Assembly (NCBI GenBank): GCA_050011815.1
Contig: JBEKIJ010000010.1
Location: 62,001 to 126,000, forward strand
Direction: 5' to 3'
Origin: Chersky-840 sp050011815
Lineage (GTDB): Bacteria > Actinomycetota > Acidimicrobiia > Acidimicrobiales > UBA8190
DNA length: 64,000 bases
This document shows positions 51,417 to 60,325 of the stretch, piece by piece. Numbering within the stretch: position 1 is the first letter of the stretch; every line of letters begins with the position of its first letter. The notes under the pieces are model-generated. The model ran no database searches. It had not been told where the DNA came from and saw only the letters and a program-made list of their open reading frames with translations. Both the position numbers and the translations under genes were made by a program.

Positions 51417-51926
51417 ATGATTGCAGTCGATATTTACAGGCCGGGACAGTGGACTGATTTCTTTCTTTTGGTCGGAACAGGCGCAGTCACGCTCACCGGC
51501 TTGGTCTTCGTGGCGATGTCACTCAACCTCAAAGTCATCGCTTTCGACGCAACACATCGTTATCGAGCCATAAACACACTCACAGGTCTGGCACTGGTTT
51601 TCATGCGCTGTGCACTTGTCCTTATGGGAGCCCAAAACCATAAGTCGATAGGCGCAGAACTGTTCGTCGTCGCGGGTATTTCGACAGCCGTCTTTGTCAG
51701 AGGCTACGCCAATGCCATGAAGATGAGTGATGGTCTTAAACTCTCGCGCATAGTTGGCGGAAGCCTCGTCCACTTGGCCGAGATGATCGGTGCGGCGCTA
51801 TTCTTTCTGGGGTACCTACCCGGTCTGTATATTGCCGCGGTGGCTATCGTAACCAACACTTGCTACATGATTACAGCAGCTTGGTTACTGGTCATCGGTG
51901 TCTTCGATCAGAAGACAGCGTCGTAA
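51417..51926 (+). CDS. Small polytopic membrane protein of lower GC
   Basis: 169 residues from ATG 51417. About five helices: FFLLVGTGAVTLTGLVFVAM, LTGLALVFMRCALVLMGAQ, AELFVVAGISTAVFVRGYAN, VHLAEMIGAALFFLGYLPGL, VTNTCYMITAAWLLVIGVF. Local GC is lower than in neighbours, suggesting transfer. No family recognised. Confidence 0.7.
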   Translation: MIAVDIYRPGQWTDFFLLVGTGAVTLTGLVFVAMSLNLKVIAFDATHRYRAINTLTGLALVFMRCALVLMGAQNHKSIGAELFVVAGISTAVFVRGYANAMKMSDGLKLSRIVGGSLVHLAEMIGAALFFLGYLPGLYIAAVAIVTNTCYMITAAWLLVIGVFDQKTAS

Positions 51927-52026
51927 AGCCAAAGGGAAGCTCGCGGCCAAGAGCCCGACGGTGGCGCAGCTCGAAACCCGACCTACGAGCCCGCCGAATC
52001 CACAAAGACGTGGAGCCGGACGCTTC

Positions 52027-53127
52027 TCACGCATCCCTGGTCGCCATTCTCCACGCGCCCAAGACCGTCCACACCACCAGCCAGGCCACGATGACTGCGA
52101 CCGCGATGGCAGTCGACTCCGGTAGCAAGTACGACGAGTCGCGAAGCCCGGCCGGTCCGTTCACGATCTGGTAATTCATACCGATCCCGGCCGGCTCGAA
52201 ATGAGCCACAGCCAGTTCGAGGACCAGGGGTCGCTGAAGGTTGATCAGGTGCAGACCCTTGGTCGACAATAAGAACGGTCGGAAGACGATGTCGTACACG
52301 ATGATCAGGATGATCGGAACCATTCGCTGTCCCATGAGAGAAGCCAACCCGAGCCCGAGGACGTAGGCGATGAGCACCTCGAGCTCGAGCCACAGTCCCG
52401 CCCTGATCATCACCCCGTAGGACGGCGAGTTGTAGGTCACGGCGTAGGTCGGATAGTTCTGCTCGGCCTGCTGCTCAGCCAGCGCTCTGGCCAGCGGGGT
52501 GTTCGGCTCAGGTTCGTTCCCCGGGCATGGACCGTTGTAGGGAAAGTCGCAGATGATCAGATTCGGATGGTCGGCGGCCCAGGTTTCGTAACCGTGGAGG
52601 GACAGGCCGAGGGGCACGGTAGTGCCCTGGAAGTCGAAACGGGACGGTGCGGAGAAGACGCAGACCGCGCAGATGATGGTGAATGCGACGGCCACCATGG
52701 GGACGATGATGGCCAAGCCTGCGGGAACCCGGCCTAGGTAGAGCGCCACTCTCGAGCGCCCGGTCACCACCTGCTGCGTGAACATCCCATCGGCGAGATC
52801 GGAGCATCCCGCGGTGGCGCCCAGAGTCATGGCGGCGATGAACCCGAAGATGTAGAGCACGCCGGCGATGAGGGTGGTGAACACCTCGAACCCACCTGCC
52901 GGCCCGTACGAATGGGGCACGAAGGCGTGCAGCAACAGGCGGATGACGAGGAACAGTGTCGGGAGCCCGATCGTCAATGCGATCAGAACGGTCATGAGGC
53001 CCCGACGCCTGCGAAGCTCCATGAACCTCGTTGCGATCATTGCCCAGGTGGGGATCCACGATCCTCGGCCGTCCTCGGCACCGTCAGCCGGTGCGCGACC
53101 CGGCGTACCGACGTCGGGCGCGGTCAC
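52027..53127 (-). CDS. ABC-2 type permease-like protein, paralogue of 61435-62649
   Basis: 366 residues with six helices and the family block WAMIATRFMELRRRRGLMTV, GVLYIFGFIAAMTLGATAGC and VVTGRSRVALYLGRVPAGLA, shared almost residue for residue with the protein at 61435-62649. The two differ in the extracytoplasmic loop. Unlike its paralogue, no ATPase gene is adjacent, so it may borrow that ATPase. Confidence 0.85.
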   Translation of the reverse strand: MTAPDVGTPGRAPADGAEDGRGSWIPTWAMIATRFMELRRRRGLMTVLIALTIGLPTLFLVIRLLLHAFVPHSYGPAGGFEVFTTLIAGVLYIFGFIAAMTLGATAGCSDLADGMFTQQVVTGRSRVALYLGRVPAGLAIIVPMVAVAFTIICAVCVFSAPSRFDFQGTTVPLGLSLHGYETWAADHPNLIICDFPYNGPCPGNEPEPNTPLARALAEQQAEQNYPTYAVTYNSPSYGVMIRAGLWLELEVLIAYVLGLGLASLMGQRMVPIILIIVYDIVFRPFLLSTKGLHLINLQRPLVLELAVAHFEPAGIGMNYQIVNGPAGLRDSSYLLPESTAIAVAVIVAWLVVWTVLGAWRMATRDA

Positions 53128-53316
53128 GACTGCGGGTCACCTGACCACCTGGTCACCGTGCGAGAGAACGGCTGCGCATTTGAGTCCGAGTTCGATGTGT
53201 CGTCGGGCACGTCATCAGGCTTCCACAGGAGCGCACGATCCTGCCGCATCCTGCCATCCCCACCGGGGAACGTTGGCACGGACTCGTTGAGGGATGCCGG
53301 CCCGGGGCGGGATCGT

Positions 53317-53515
53317 CCTGACTCATGATTGTGGCGACGCTGAGCTCCGGACCTGGCGTCTCGGGAGCTTGGCGACCGGCTCCGGACGACGCTGGCGCCT
53401 ACGGGTGGGCATTGGTCCGAAGTGTCCGGCCGCCGAATTCCTTGGCCATGGCGTGGCTCGAGAGAGGCCAGAGCACCGGGCTCATCAGGCTTGCTCGGAC
53501 GGGACGGGCGCCTAT
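53317..53515 (+). mobile_element. Solo IS110-type left end without transposase
   Basis: About 190 bases homologous to 39631-39915 upstream of the IS110 transposase: shared blocks CATGATTGTGGCGACGCTGA, TTCCTTGGCC and TGGCGTGGCTCGAGAGAGGC. No transposase gene follows; the next feature is the end of the methyltransferase gene. A remnant or minimal left-end copy. Confidence 0.7.
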
Positions 53516-53527
53516 CGGGTCGGTTGG

Positions 53528-54334
53528 TCAGTCCGGTCTCTGCGCCAGTTGATAGGAAAACCGCACGTCCTGTTCGAACTTGCCATTGGCGTGACACCGA
53601 AGCATTCGCGCCGAAAGGTCCTCCTCGAAGAAGGGAGCGCGGTCACCCAGGGCGCGGCGACTGAGCACCGAGGTTGAGTAGAGGTATCCCGTCAGCGTGT
53701 CGATCGTCCAGACGTGTCTTAATGAAAAGTCATGGCTCCCCTCGTAGCTGAAACCGACGCGGCTTAGAACCTGTTCGTGGGAGTCGCGTGCCATCGCCTC
53801 TTCCCAGTCCGCTGGCAACCGGTCGCCTGCGCGACCGATCCAGTCGACCATGACGGCACGCAGGACCTCTTGCCAGTCGCTGGTCCCCTCGGAGGGATTC
53901 CCGCCCCACAGCAGAGCGGCGTACCCGCCAGGTCGGAGCCACGAGAGCGCACGCTCCGCCACACGCTGGCGTCGGAGTCGGTGGAAGGCGTTGCCTATCG
54001 TCACCATGTCGAACGGACCAGGGACATCTGCCTCCTCTGCAGTGCCGACCTGCCATCCGATGTTCGTGAACCCCAACGCCTGGCTCTTCGCTCGGCCGAA
54101 AGCGATGGTTGCCGGCTCCTGGTCGAGCGCCACGATCTGGTCGAAGGCGGCGCTCAAGGCGCAGGCGATCTGCCCGGTGCCGCAGGCCAAGTCCAGAAGC
54201 CTCCCGGTGCCCCTCAGGCCAGCCCGCCACCGCAGGTCATCGACCAGCGATGGCGGATACGACAGCCGAAAGCTGTCGTAGTCCCGAGCCGTCCCTCGGT
54301 AAAGATCGGTTCGAAAGGAGGGGTCCGCGTTCAT
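53528..54334 (-). CDS. Class I SAM-dependent methyltransferase
   Basis: 268 residues. SAM motif I is LLDLACGTGQIACAL, motif II-like IVALDQEPATIAFGRAKSQA, and FDMVTIGNAFHRL is motif IV. The N-terminal RGTARDYDSFRLSYPPSLVD is typical of Methyltransf_11/25-like small-molecule methylases. Substrate not deducible. Its 3' end lies 13 bases from the solo IS110 end. Confidence 0.88.
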   Translation of the reverse strand: MNADPSFRTDLYRGTARDYDSFRLSYPPSLVDDLRWRAGLRGTGRLLDLACGTGQIACALSAAFDQIVALDQEPATIAFGRAKSQALGFTNIGWQVGTAEEADVPGPFDMVTIGNAFHRLRRQRVAERALSWLRPGGYAALLWGGNPSEGTSDWQEVLRAVMVDWIGRAGDRLPADWEEAMARDSHEQVLSRVGFSYEGSHDFSLRHVWTIDTLTGYLYSTSVLSRRALGDRAPFFEEDLSARMLRCHANGKFEQDVRFSYQLAQRPD

Positions 54335-54663
54335 CTCTCGATCATGACGCGGAACGGCCCGAGAGTGGGGGCTTGGGGGCGCTCAAGAGCCGGTGATGCG
54401 CCTGGTTGCCGTCGGTCACCGGAGTCTCGCGGTACCGCTCGACAGTGGTGATCCGGGCGGGTCGTCCGTTGGACGGCCCACCCATCCACCGATCCGACCA
54501 ACTCTCTTGTGCACTGCCATTCACCACGAGCGCCCTGCGGAAACCGCATTTGCGCTAGCGGGCGTGAGCCCCCTACCGACGCCTTCGGGACATCGCCTCG
54601 CCCTCACGATCGTCGAATGCCATGAACCATTGAGCGGGCGGGAACGTCAGATACCTTTGTGTG
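54335..54663. other. Intergenic stretch between divergent genes
   Basis: About 330 bases, no supported gene. Contains CGCGGTACCGCTCGACAGTG, which resembles a stretch at ~34980 near the repeat array; its meaning is unclear. It should hold the promoters of the methyltransferase (-) and VOC (+) genes. Confidence 0.4.
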
Positions 54664-55014
54664 ATGGCGATGATAAAGCGAGCAGTACCGATTCTCCCGG
54701 TCCGCGACCTCGACGCTTCACTGTCGTACTACGAACAACTGGGATTCAAGGTGAGGGCGTACGAAGGAGGGGGATATGGGTTTGCGAAACGCGACAGGGT
54801 CGAGATCCATCTCGGGTTCGCTCCCGATATTCGCCCATCCGATGCCAAGCATTCGGCCTACCTTTGGGTCGACGATGCCGACGAACTCGCACAATCATGG
54901 TTGAGTGCGGGAGTCGAGGTTCACATGCCCGAGGACACGGAATGGGGCCAGCACGAGGGTGCAGTCGTTGACCCCGATGGCAATGTTCTCAGGTTTGGCT
55001 CGCCCATCAAGTAG
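54664..55014 (+). CDS. VOC/glyoxalase-fold (bleomycin-resistance-like) protein
   Basis: 116 residues from ATG 54664; GTG 54661 is an alternative. The vicinal-oxygen-chelate fold is shown by ILPVRDLDASLSYYEQLGF, VEIHLGFAPD (with a metal His) and GAVVDPDGNVLRFGSP at the C-terminus. Typical length for a bleomycin-binding-like monomer. Ligand unknown. Confidence 0.88.
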   Translation: MAMIKRAVPILPVRDLDASLSYYEQLGFKVRAYEGGGYGFAKRDRVEIHLGFAPDIRPSDAKHSAYLWVDDADELAQSWLSAGVEVHMPEDTEWGQHEGAVVDPDGNVLRFGSPIK

Positions 55015-55146
55015 CAACTGGTATCCCTGAACGTCGCCCCGTTCGGGCTCCCCCGCGCCGACGGTGATGAGGAGTTATGGGAGTCCTCCCCTTCACGCGT
55101 GGCCCCCGACCACCCCCGTCGCAACCGCCATGCCGGTGGGCTTCAC

Positions 55147-55182
55147 AGATGCTCAGGCGGAACCGTGAGCATCGTTGGTGGT
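55147..55182. repeat. Dispersed hairpin repeat, copy 2
   Basis: ATGCTCA (55149-55155) and TGAGCAT (55166-55172) form perfect arms around GGCGGAACCG. It is related in sequence and arm positions to 33179-33213. Located downstream of the VOC gene; terminator function is possible. Confidence 0.55.
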
Positions 55183-55204
55183 TTGCCGAACCTTCGTGTC
55201 GCCG

Positions 55205-56698
55205 CTACCCCAGCTTTGTCAAGACGTTCCGGGTGATCTGTTCAATTTGAGGGTCTCGCCCTGCCAGCCCGTGAGCCCAGTCGGTCGACCCCGACGTCAC
55301 CACTGTTGCACCCGCCTCGTTCGTGTAGGCACCCAACACCGCATGGCCGTGACGGATGCGTTCCATCGCCCCGGGCTCGCGGGTCCCGAAGACACGTGAT
55401 GCGATGTACTCGAGCTCGCTCGGCTCGTCCGGCTTGGGCGGGCGAGGCGCCGTCTGGCGTGTGAAGTGTTGCGTCGGGCAAGTCCCGAGGATCTCGAAGG
55501 TAGACGGCGTGCCGTCCTCGCCGGTCGGATACGGCAGCCCGTCGCGATATGTGAACGCACACCCGTCGCACTCGTACCCGACGACGGTCGCGCTGGTACC
55601 GAGCACGTCGCCGTAGCCGAGCCCGGTGTCATCGAATATCCAATGTCCAGCGCGGTGCACGGTGTAACCACCGAGGCCGGCGGTCACATTGCGACCTATG
55701 CGATGATAGCCCCCGCGGGTAAACGAGACGCCGGTCATCAAGTTCTCCGGACGACCAATAGCGACGTCGGACCAGAACGTCGTTACCTCGGCTTCGCGGT
55801 CGGTACCCATCAGTGGGTCTCGTTTGAAAAAGCCCTTGTACCCGACCATGACGTCGTGATCGGCACCCTCGATCCGCACCTGCCACAACGACGTATTGCC
55901 CGAGAAGAATGCGGCATTCCCTCCGCTCGCGATGAATCCCTCGATCGTGTCTCGCATCCCGCGAGACCAGTATTCATCGTGCCCGACCGAGAGATACAGA
56001 GCAGCGTCGTCCAAGACCTCGGGGTGCTCTTCGAGATCGGCATTCGTGCACACACCGATCTCGAACCCCTCGCGTTCGGCCCACGCGATGAACGGCAGCT
56101 CCCAGTCCGGCCAACCCGCCGACCCTGCATAGCCCGAAAGGTGGTTGATCTGGATATATCCAACATGGGCGGCATTCTGCGGGTCGGGCGCCCCAGTCCC
56201 GGTCACGCGTCGACCCTTGCCCGGCGGTTTGTAGAGGTAGCCCGCCGACATCGGTCGCCTCATAGCCACCTGGACGCCTCCGGTGTACAGGTTCTGCCCG
56301 CCGAAGTCGTTGTAGGCATGCCAGGTATTCGTCGTCAGCGCCACCACAATGCGGGCGCCGGAAGGGGGACGCACGACGAAGAACGCGTAGTCCCGCCGCA
56401 CCTTGTCGCCAACATCGATCTCCATGACCACCTCGTAGTAGCCCGACCGCCATGTCTGATCGACATCTATCGTGGTGGCGACAGGCCATCCACACCCACT
56501 CGAGGAGGCGTCCTTCGGCGTCTCGTGCTCGTCGGCCGCGACGGCGTCAGACGTGAACACGACCTCCCGCTGCACGCCGACCCGCGCCACCTCGACCCGC
56601 ACCGGCCGCCCAGCAGAGGACGACATGTGCAAACCAACCTGGCCACCCGCAGACACCGACTGCGGCCAGCAGTATCCCGTAACCACCTCGCGGCCCAT
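55205..56698 (-). CDS. N,N-dimethylformamidase beta-subunit-like protein
   Basis: 497 residues. The signature NTWHAYNDFGGQNLY and later DLEEHPEVLDDAALYLSVGH, DEYWSRGMRDTIEGFIASGG and FFSGNTSLWQVR match the large-subunit family of N,N-dimethylformamidase (amidohydrolase with a mononuclear iron site). An N-terminal beta-sandwich-like part (YCWPQSVSAGGQVGLHMSSS) precedes it. The small alpha subunit is not visible nearby. Amidase function is plausible but not established. Confidence 0.82.
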   Translation of the reverse strand: MGREVVTGYCWPQSVSAGGQVGLHMSSSAGRPVRVEVARVGVQREVVFTSDAVAADEHETPKDASSSGCGWPVATTIDVDQTWRSGYYEVVMEIDVGDKVRRDYAFFVVRPPSGARIVVALTTNTWHAYNDFGGQNLYTGGVQVAMRRPMSAGYLYKPPGKGRRVTGTGAPDPQNAAHVGYIQINHLSGYAGSAGWPDWELPFIAWAEREGFEIGVCTNADLEEHPEVLDDAALYLSVGHDEYWSRGMRDTIEGFIASGGNAAFFSGNTSLWQVRIEGADHDVMVGYKGFFKRDPLMGTDREAEVTTFWSDVAIGRPENLMTGVSFTRGGYHRIGRNVTAGLGGYTVHRAGHWIFDDTGLGYGDVLGTSATVVGYECDGCAFTYRDGLPYPTGEDGTPSTFEILGTCPTQHFTRQTAPRPPKPDEPSELEYIASRVFGTREPGAMERIRHGHAVLGAYTNEAGATVVTSGSTDWAHGLAGRDPQIEQITRNVLTKLG

Positions 56699-56981
56699 CT
56701 CCCGACCCTAACTTGGCCAGATCACTCCCTGCGGCCCAAAGGTCATGGGGAGCCCTCGTGCCTGGGTCTGCGTGCCATAAAGCCCGACCGACCGGCTCAC
56801 GACACCAGCACGCACCGGCTCGGTGATCCCGCCAAGCTTCCTAGTGCTCCGTAGCACCTCTAAGGTGCCCGATTTCATCGTTGGAGGGAAGCACAGGATC
56901 CGCTGAGCATGGGGAGCCGCACAACCGCTGCTCCCCTCCAGATCGTGTCAATGACCAGAACCTCCGGGACGGCGGTCCCGT
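56699..56981. other. Intergenic stretch, no gene seen
   Basis: About 280 bases between the dimethylformamidase-like gene start and the end of the next gene. It contains small hairpin-prone segments (GTGCTCCGTAGCAC near 56844), nothing convincing. Confidence 0.4.
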
Positions 56982-57479
56982 TCACGGCTTGTGGCTCAGC
57001 GCCCGCATTGCGCTGAGGAAGTTGCGATGACAACGCCTGACCGTCACCACAGTGCAATCTCTGTTCACCGAGAATCCGCACCAAAGCGTCATGTTCACAT
57101 ACCAGTGCGCGATCGCCCCGGCAAGGAAGAGTGCGACCATTGCGAACGCCAGGTCGTGCCGGCCAGTGGCCTCGGCGAGGATCGCTCCGATCCCAGTGAC
57201 GAACATGAAGAGCAGCGACCGGAGCGACCACTGCCGGTGACGGCGCACGGCACCTTCCATCAGCGGAATGGTGACCTCCGTGTGCCGGGCACCGGCCACC
57301 ATGCCCACCACCGTCGCCAGGAGGCTCAATGGAAGGAGCAGGATCGGCCAGGTCGGCCGATAGACCAGGCTCAGTGTGACCCGTTCAGAGGTTGGTTGGC
57401 CCGTCTCGATGCAGACGTCCGGCAGGGCGCCCTGTTCGTCGGTGAAGAACCGGACAGTCGCCACGCCGCCACAGTACAA
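56982..57479 (-). CDS. Membrane protein of unknown function
   Basis: 165 residues with an N-terminal soluble part carrying Cys (LPDVCIETGQPTSERVTLSL) and four helices (ILLLPLSLLATVVGMVAGA, LRSLLFMFVTGIGAILAEA, LAFAMVALFLAGAIAHWYVN). A downstream GTG may be the true start. The CIETGQPT start resembles small zinc-binding membrane proteins of actinobacteria; no function assigned. Confidence 0.6.
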   Translation of the reverse strand: MYCGGVATVRFFTDEQGALPDVCIETGQPTSERVTLSLVYRPTWPILLLPLSLLATVVGMVAGARHTEVTIPLMEGAVRRHRQWSLRSLLFMFVTGIGAILAEATGRHDLAFAMVALFLAGAIAHWYVNMTLWCGFSVNRDCTVVTVRRCHRNFLSAMRALSHKP

Positions 57480-57629
57480 CAGTTGCCACTGCTGGGTGCC
57501 TGCGAGCCAGCCAGACCGAGCAGCAGGGTGTCTCGCGTTCGATCATGCAGGCCGGGCGGCCCCGATGGGCATAGATGGCCAACCGGTATCGGGGTGTGGC
57601 GCGCCCGATTCAGTGCGACGATTGGTCGA

Positions 57630-58160
57630 ATGAAGCGGGTCAAGCGCTGGATGGCTGCGGGGAGCATTGCGGTGCTGTGCGCCGCCTGTAGCACTGGGGC
57701 AAATCCACACAGTTCGAATGGCTCGCCGGCCGAGACGGGCACCGCTGGACTGCGGGCTGCGGCAACGGCTTGGTCCCACGCGTTCTTGACCGGGACCTTG
57801 GCAGATATTCACGACGTGCAGGGGGCGTCGTGCCGCACGGGCAATCACGTCAGCCCCACGGTGGCAGAGGGCTATCTCAGAGCAACTCGAGCGGCGATGG
57901 AGCACGACGTGGGTGTCCCCCTCAGTTCGATCCGGATCACGGGAGTCCTGGTCCGAAATGTCACGACGTCCACCGGCGATGCCGAAGTGCAGTACGCCCT
58001 GCCCGCGTCGGTCGTCGGGAACGACAACTGGGTTTCGTATGCGTACCAGGATGAGCGATGGAAGGTGACCAATTGCAATGCTCCCATTGGCGGCGAGTCC
58101 TCCGGGATCGTTCGCTCCACGCCCTCGCAGGCACCCGGCCCCATGACACCCGGCCCATAA
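57630..58160 (+). CDS. Lipoprotein of unknown function
   Basis: 176 residues from ATG 57630. The signal MKRVKRWMAAGSIAVLCAAC ends in a lipobox Cys. The mature part has AAATAWSHAFLTGTLADIHD, ASCRTGNHVSPTVAEGYLRA and WKVTNCNAP near the end, an NTF2/SnoaL-like arrangement with a likely Cys-Cys bridge. Function unknown. Confidence 0.75.
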   Translation: MKRVKRWMAAGSIAVLCAACSTGANPHSSNGSPAETGTAGLRAAATAWSHAFLTGTLADIHDVQGASCRTGNHVSPTVAEGYLRATRAAMEHDVGVPLSSIRITGVLVRNVTTSTGDAEVQYALPASVVGNDNWVSYAYQDERWKVTNCNAPIGGESSGIVRSTPSQAPGPMTPGP

Positions 58161-58219
58161 GAGGCTATCGGGGTGACGATGTCTGGGTTTCCGTCGGGGG
58201 GCGCGGACCCCGTTCGACG

Positions 58220-58645
58220 TCAATCGGGCGTCTCGGCCCGTCGCTTGTGTCCTTCGGCTTCGAGTTGGACGTATCGCTTGGCCGAATTCTCGGTGAGAGG
58301 CTCAAGCAGACGACCAATGGGGCCCTTTTGTTCCACCGTGAGCCTGAGACTCACGGCCCTGCCATCCCCCGGGCTGAGGTGGTGGCCGGCGACAAGCCTC
58401 AGACCAGGCCGCTTCGCCTCCCAAACGAACGAGTGACCAGGCGTGAGTGCCGTGACGGTCCAGGTCATCGTGCCGAGCTTGGGCTGTTTGATGCGGGCCC
58501 GGCTACCAACGCCGAAGACTCCGCTGTCGATCCGGGTGACCGAGGTCATCGAGGACGTCCACTCGGGCCAGTGCTCGATGTCGGTGAGCGTCGCCCACAA
58601 CCGCTCCTCGGAGGCGTTGACGGCGATGACAACTTCGAAGCCCAT
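58220..58645 (-). CDS. SRPBCC-fold (polyketide cyclase/START-like) protein
   Basis: 141 residues from ATG 58645 (MGFEVVIAVNASEERLWATL). Helix-grip fold: VIAVNASEERLWATLTDIEH, WTSSMTSVTRID, VGSRARIKQPKLGTMTWTV, TEQKGPIGRLLEPLTE-like C-terminal helix. Probably binds a hydrophobic ligand. Convergent with the lipoprotein gene upstream. Confidence 0.82.
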   Translation of the reverse strand: MGFEVVIAVNASEERLWATLTDIEHWPEWTSSMTSVTRIDSGVFGVGSRARIKQPKLGTMTWTVTALTPGHSFVWEAKRPGLRLVAGHHLSPGDGRAVSLRLTVEQKGPIGRLLEPLTENSAKRYVQLEAEGHKRRAETPD

Positions 58646-58767
58646 TTCCACCCCCCGCGCCTTCCCATTGCTTAGCAACGCCATCCGCGCTGAGGCCAGC
58701 CGGGGGGATGCGGCCTTAGACTCCCGACGGGTCATCGCCTGCCGGGATGAGCCTTTGGAGTCGACCT

Positions 58768-59250
58768 ATGGATCGAGCGGAGAAAAAGAGAGCGCTCTAC
58801 CCAGGAGGGAGACCGACCCGGGAGGCGAAGGCGATCCATCGCCGCTTCGCGGCCGGTCCCTTGCCTCGCATTCTCCCAATTGCGTCGGTCCTCGAGGTCC
58901 GTGGGCGGCGGAGCGGGCAGGTCACTCAAATACCTCTGGCGATTGTCCGCTATCGGGGTTCGTGGTATTCGGTCTCAATGTTCGGCGAACAGTCGAACTG
59001 GGTGAAGAACGTTCGAGCCTCAGACGGCGAAGCCCTGTTGACCCATGGGAGACGCCGACCGGTGCGGCTGGTTGAGGTCCCGGTCCCCGACCGGGGGCCC
59101 ATCATCAAGCGGTATCTGTTGTTCGCGCTGGGAGCGAGACCCCACATGCACGTCGGGTGGAGAGCGCCGTTGTCGGCGTTCGATGCCGTGGCCGCGACCT
59201 ACCCCGTGTTCCGTGTCGATCATCGGCAAGGACGCCCACAACGTGCCTGA
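58768..59250 (+). CDS. F420-type deazaflavin-dependent oxidoreductase (Ddn-like)
   Basis: 160 residues; ATG 58768 has GGAG suitably spaced, and ATG 58747 is an alternative. Hallmarks are VLEVRGRRSGQVTQIPLAIV, WYSVSMFGEQSNWVKNVRAS and VPVPDRGPIIKRYLLF, the DDN/FDOR split-barrel family. The family uses F420H2 or heme. Its presence points to an F420-producing actinobacterium. Confidence 0.85.
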   Translation: MDRAEKKRALYPGGRPTREAKAIHRRFAAGPLPRILPIASVLEVRGRRSGQVTQIPLAIVRYRGSWYSVSMFGEQSNWVKNVRASDGEALLTHGRRRPVRLVEVPVPDRGPIIKRYLLFALGARPHMHVGWRAPLSAFDAVAATYPVFRVDHRQGRPQRA

Positions 59251-59319
59251 CTCGGAGAAGTGCCCCCTGCGTCTCGGCTGCAAGGAGTTCGACCAGTTCG
59301 GCCGCATCGTGAGTTTCTC

Positions 59320-60237
59320 TCACTGGTAATAGTGATCCTGCTCGAGATCCTCGAGAAGGCCGGGCCCCGTCGGTTCCCATGCGAGCAGGTCCCGGGTCAC
59401 GGCGGCGGTGGCGGGGCTGTCCAATCCCACCAAATGGCCCAGGAAGGCGAAATGTCCGGCCGCGTCGGCGGGGCCAACCGAGGCCGTCGGGAGGCCGAGA
59501 TGACGGCCAATGGTCTCGGCGATCTCCCCGAAGGGCACTCCCTCGTCGGCGACCGCGTGCAAGACCGAACCGGCGGGGGCGGTCTCGACGGCCAGGCGGG
59601 CCAGGCGGGCGGCGTCGGAACGGTGCACCGCCGGCCAGCGGTTGGTGCCGTCACCCACGTATCCAGAGACGCCCCGCTGGCGGGCGATGCCGACGAGAGT
59701 GGCCACGAACCCGTGGTCGCCGTCGCCGTGGACGGTCGGGGGGAACCGCAGCACCGATGAGCGCACGCCTCGGCCCCTCAGAGACAACGTGAGCAGAGCG
59801 GTGGCCGACCGGAGCCCGGCGGGGTTGGCCCGAATCTCGGCACCGGGCACGAGCCCGTCGTCCTCGGTAGCCACCCGACCCGTTGTCAGCCCGAGCAGGC
59901 CCGAGGCGAGCACGAAGGGTCGGTCGGAATCAGCCAGCGCCGCCCCCATGGCCTCCACGGCTCGTCGGTCAGCCGCCGCCGCGGCGGCGAAGTTGCCGCC
60001 GAAAGCCACCTCGTGCTGGAAGGCCAGGTGGATCACCCCGTCAGAGGCCGCAGCCGCGTTGGCGAGGCCGTCGGGGTCGTCGACGTCGCCCCGCTGCACC
60101 ATGGCGCCGGCCGCCTCCAGCCGCTGCGCCGACTCCTCGGAGCGGGCCAGGCCGACCACCTCGTGACCGGCGCCGAGCAGTTCGGGCACGACGGCCGAGC
60201 CGATCCAGCCCGACGCGCCGGTGACAAAGATCCTCAT
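59320..60237 (-). CDS. NAD(P)-dependent epimerase/dehydratase family protein
   Basis: 305 residues. Extended-SDR Rossmann start MRIFVTGASGWIGSAVVPEL, then GDVDDPDGLANAAAASDGVI, and C-terminal VHRSDAARLARLAVE. The usual YxxxK Tyr is not obvious, so it may be an atypical NmrA/NAD-binding oxidoreductase. Divergent from the TetR gene at 60326, with paired operator-like sites between. Confidence 0.85.
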   Translation of the reverse strand: MRIFVTGASGWIGSAVVPELLGAGHEVVGLARSEESAQRLEAAGAMVQRGDVDDPDGLANAAAASDGVIHLAFQHEVAFGGNFAAAAAADRRAVEAMGAALADSDRPFVLASGLLGLTTGRVATEDDGLVPGAEIRANPAGLRSATALLTLSLRGRGVRSSVLRFPPTVHGDGDHGFVATLVGIARQRGVSGYVGDGTNRWPAVHRSDAARLARLAVETAPAGSVLHAVADEGVPFGEIAETIGRHLGLPTASVGPADAAGHFAFLGHLVGLDSPATAAVTRDLLAWEPTGPGLLEDLEQDHYYQ

Positions 60238-60260
60238 GGCAGCACCTCCGGGAAACCGTT

Positions 60261-60305
60261 GATGTCAGTGACTGCTATCACCCTACCCATGGATGTCAGT
60301 GACTG
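60261..60305. promoter_or_regulatory. Two tandem GATGTCAGTGACTG sites
   Basis: The 14-base GATGTCAGTGACTG occurs at 60261-60274 and 60292-60305, 31 bases apart (three helical turns). Each contains the small palindrome CAGTGACTG. Sits between the divergent epimerase and TetR genes and is a plausible TetR binding region. Confidence 0.6.
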
Positions 60306-60325
60306 TCAACGCCTAGGATGTGGGA

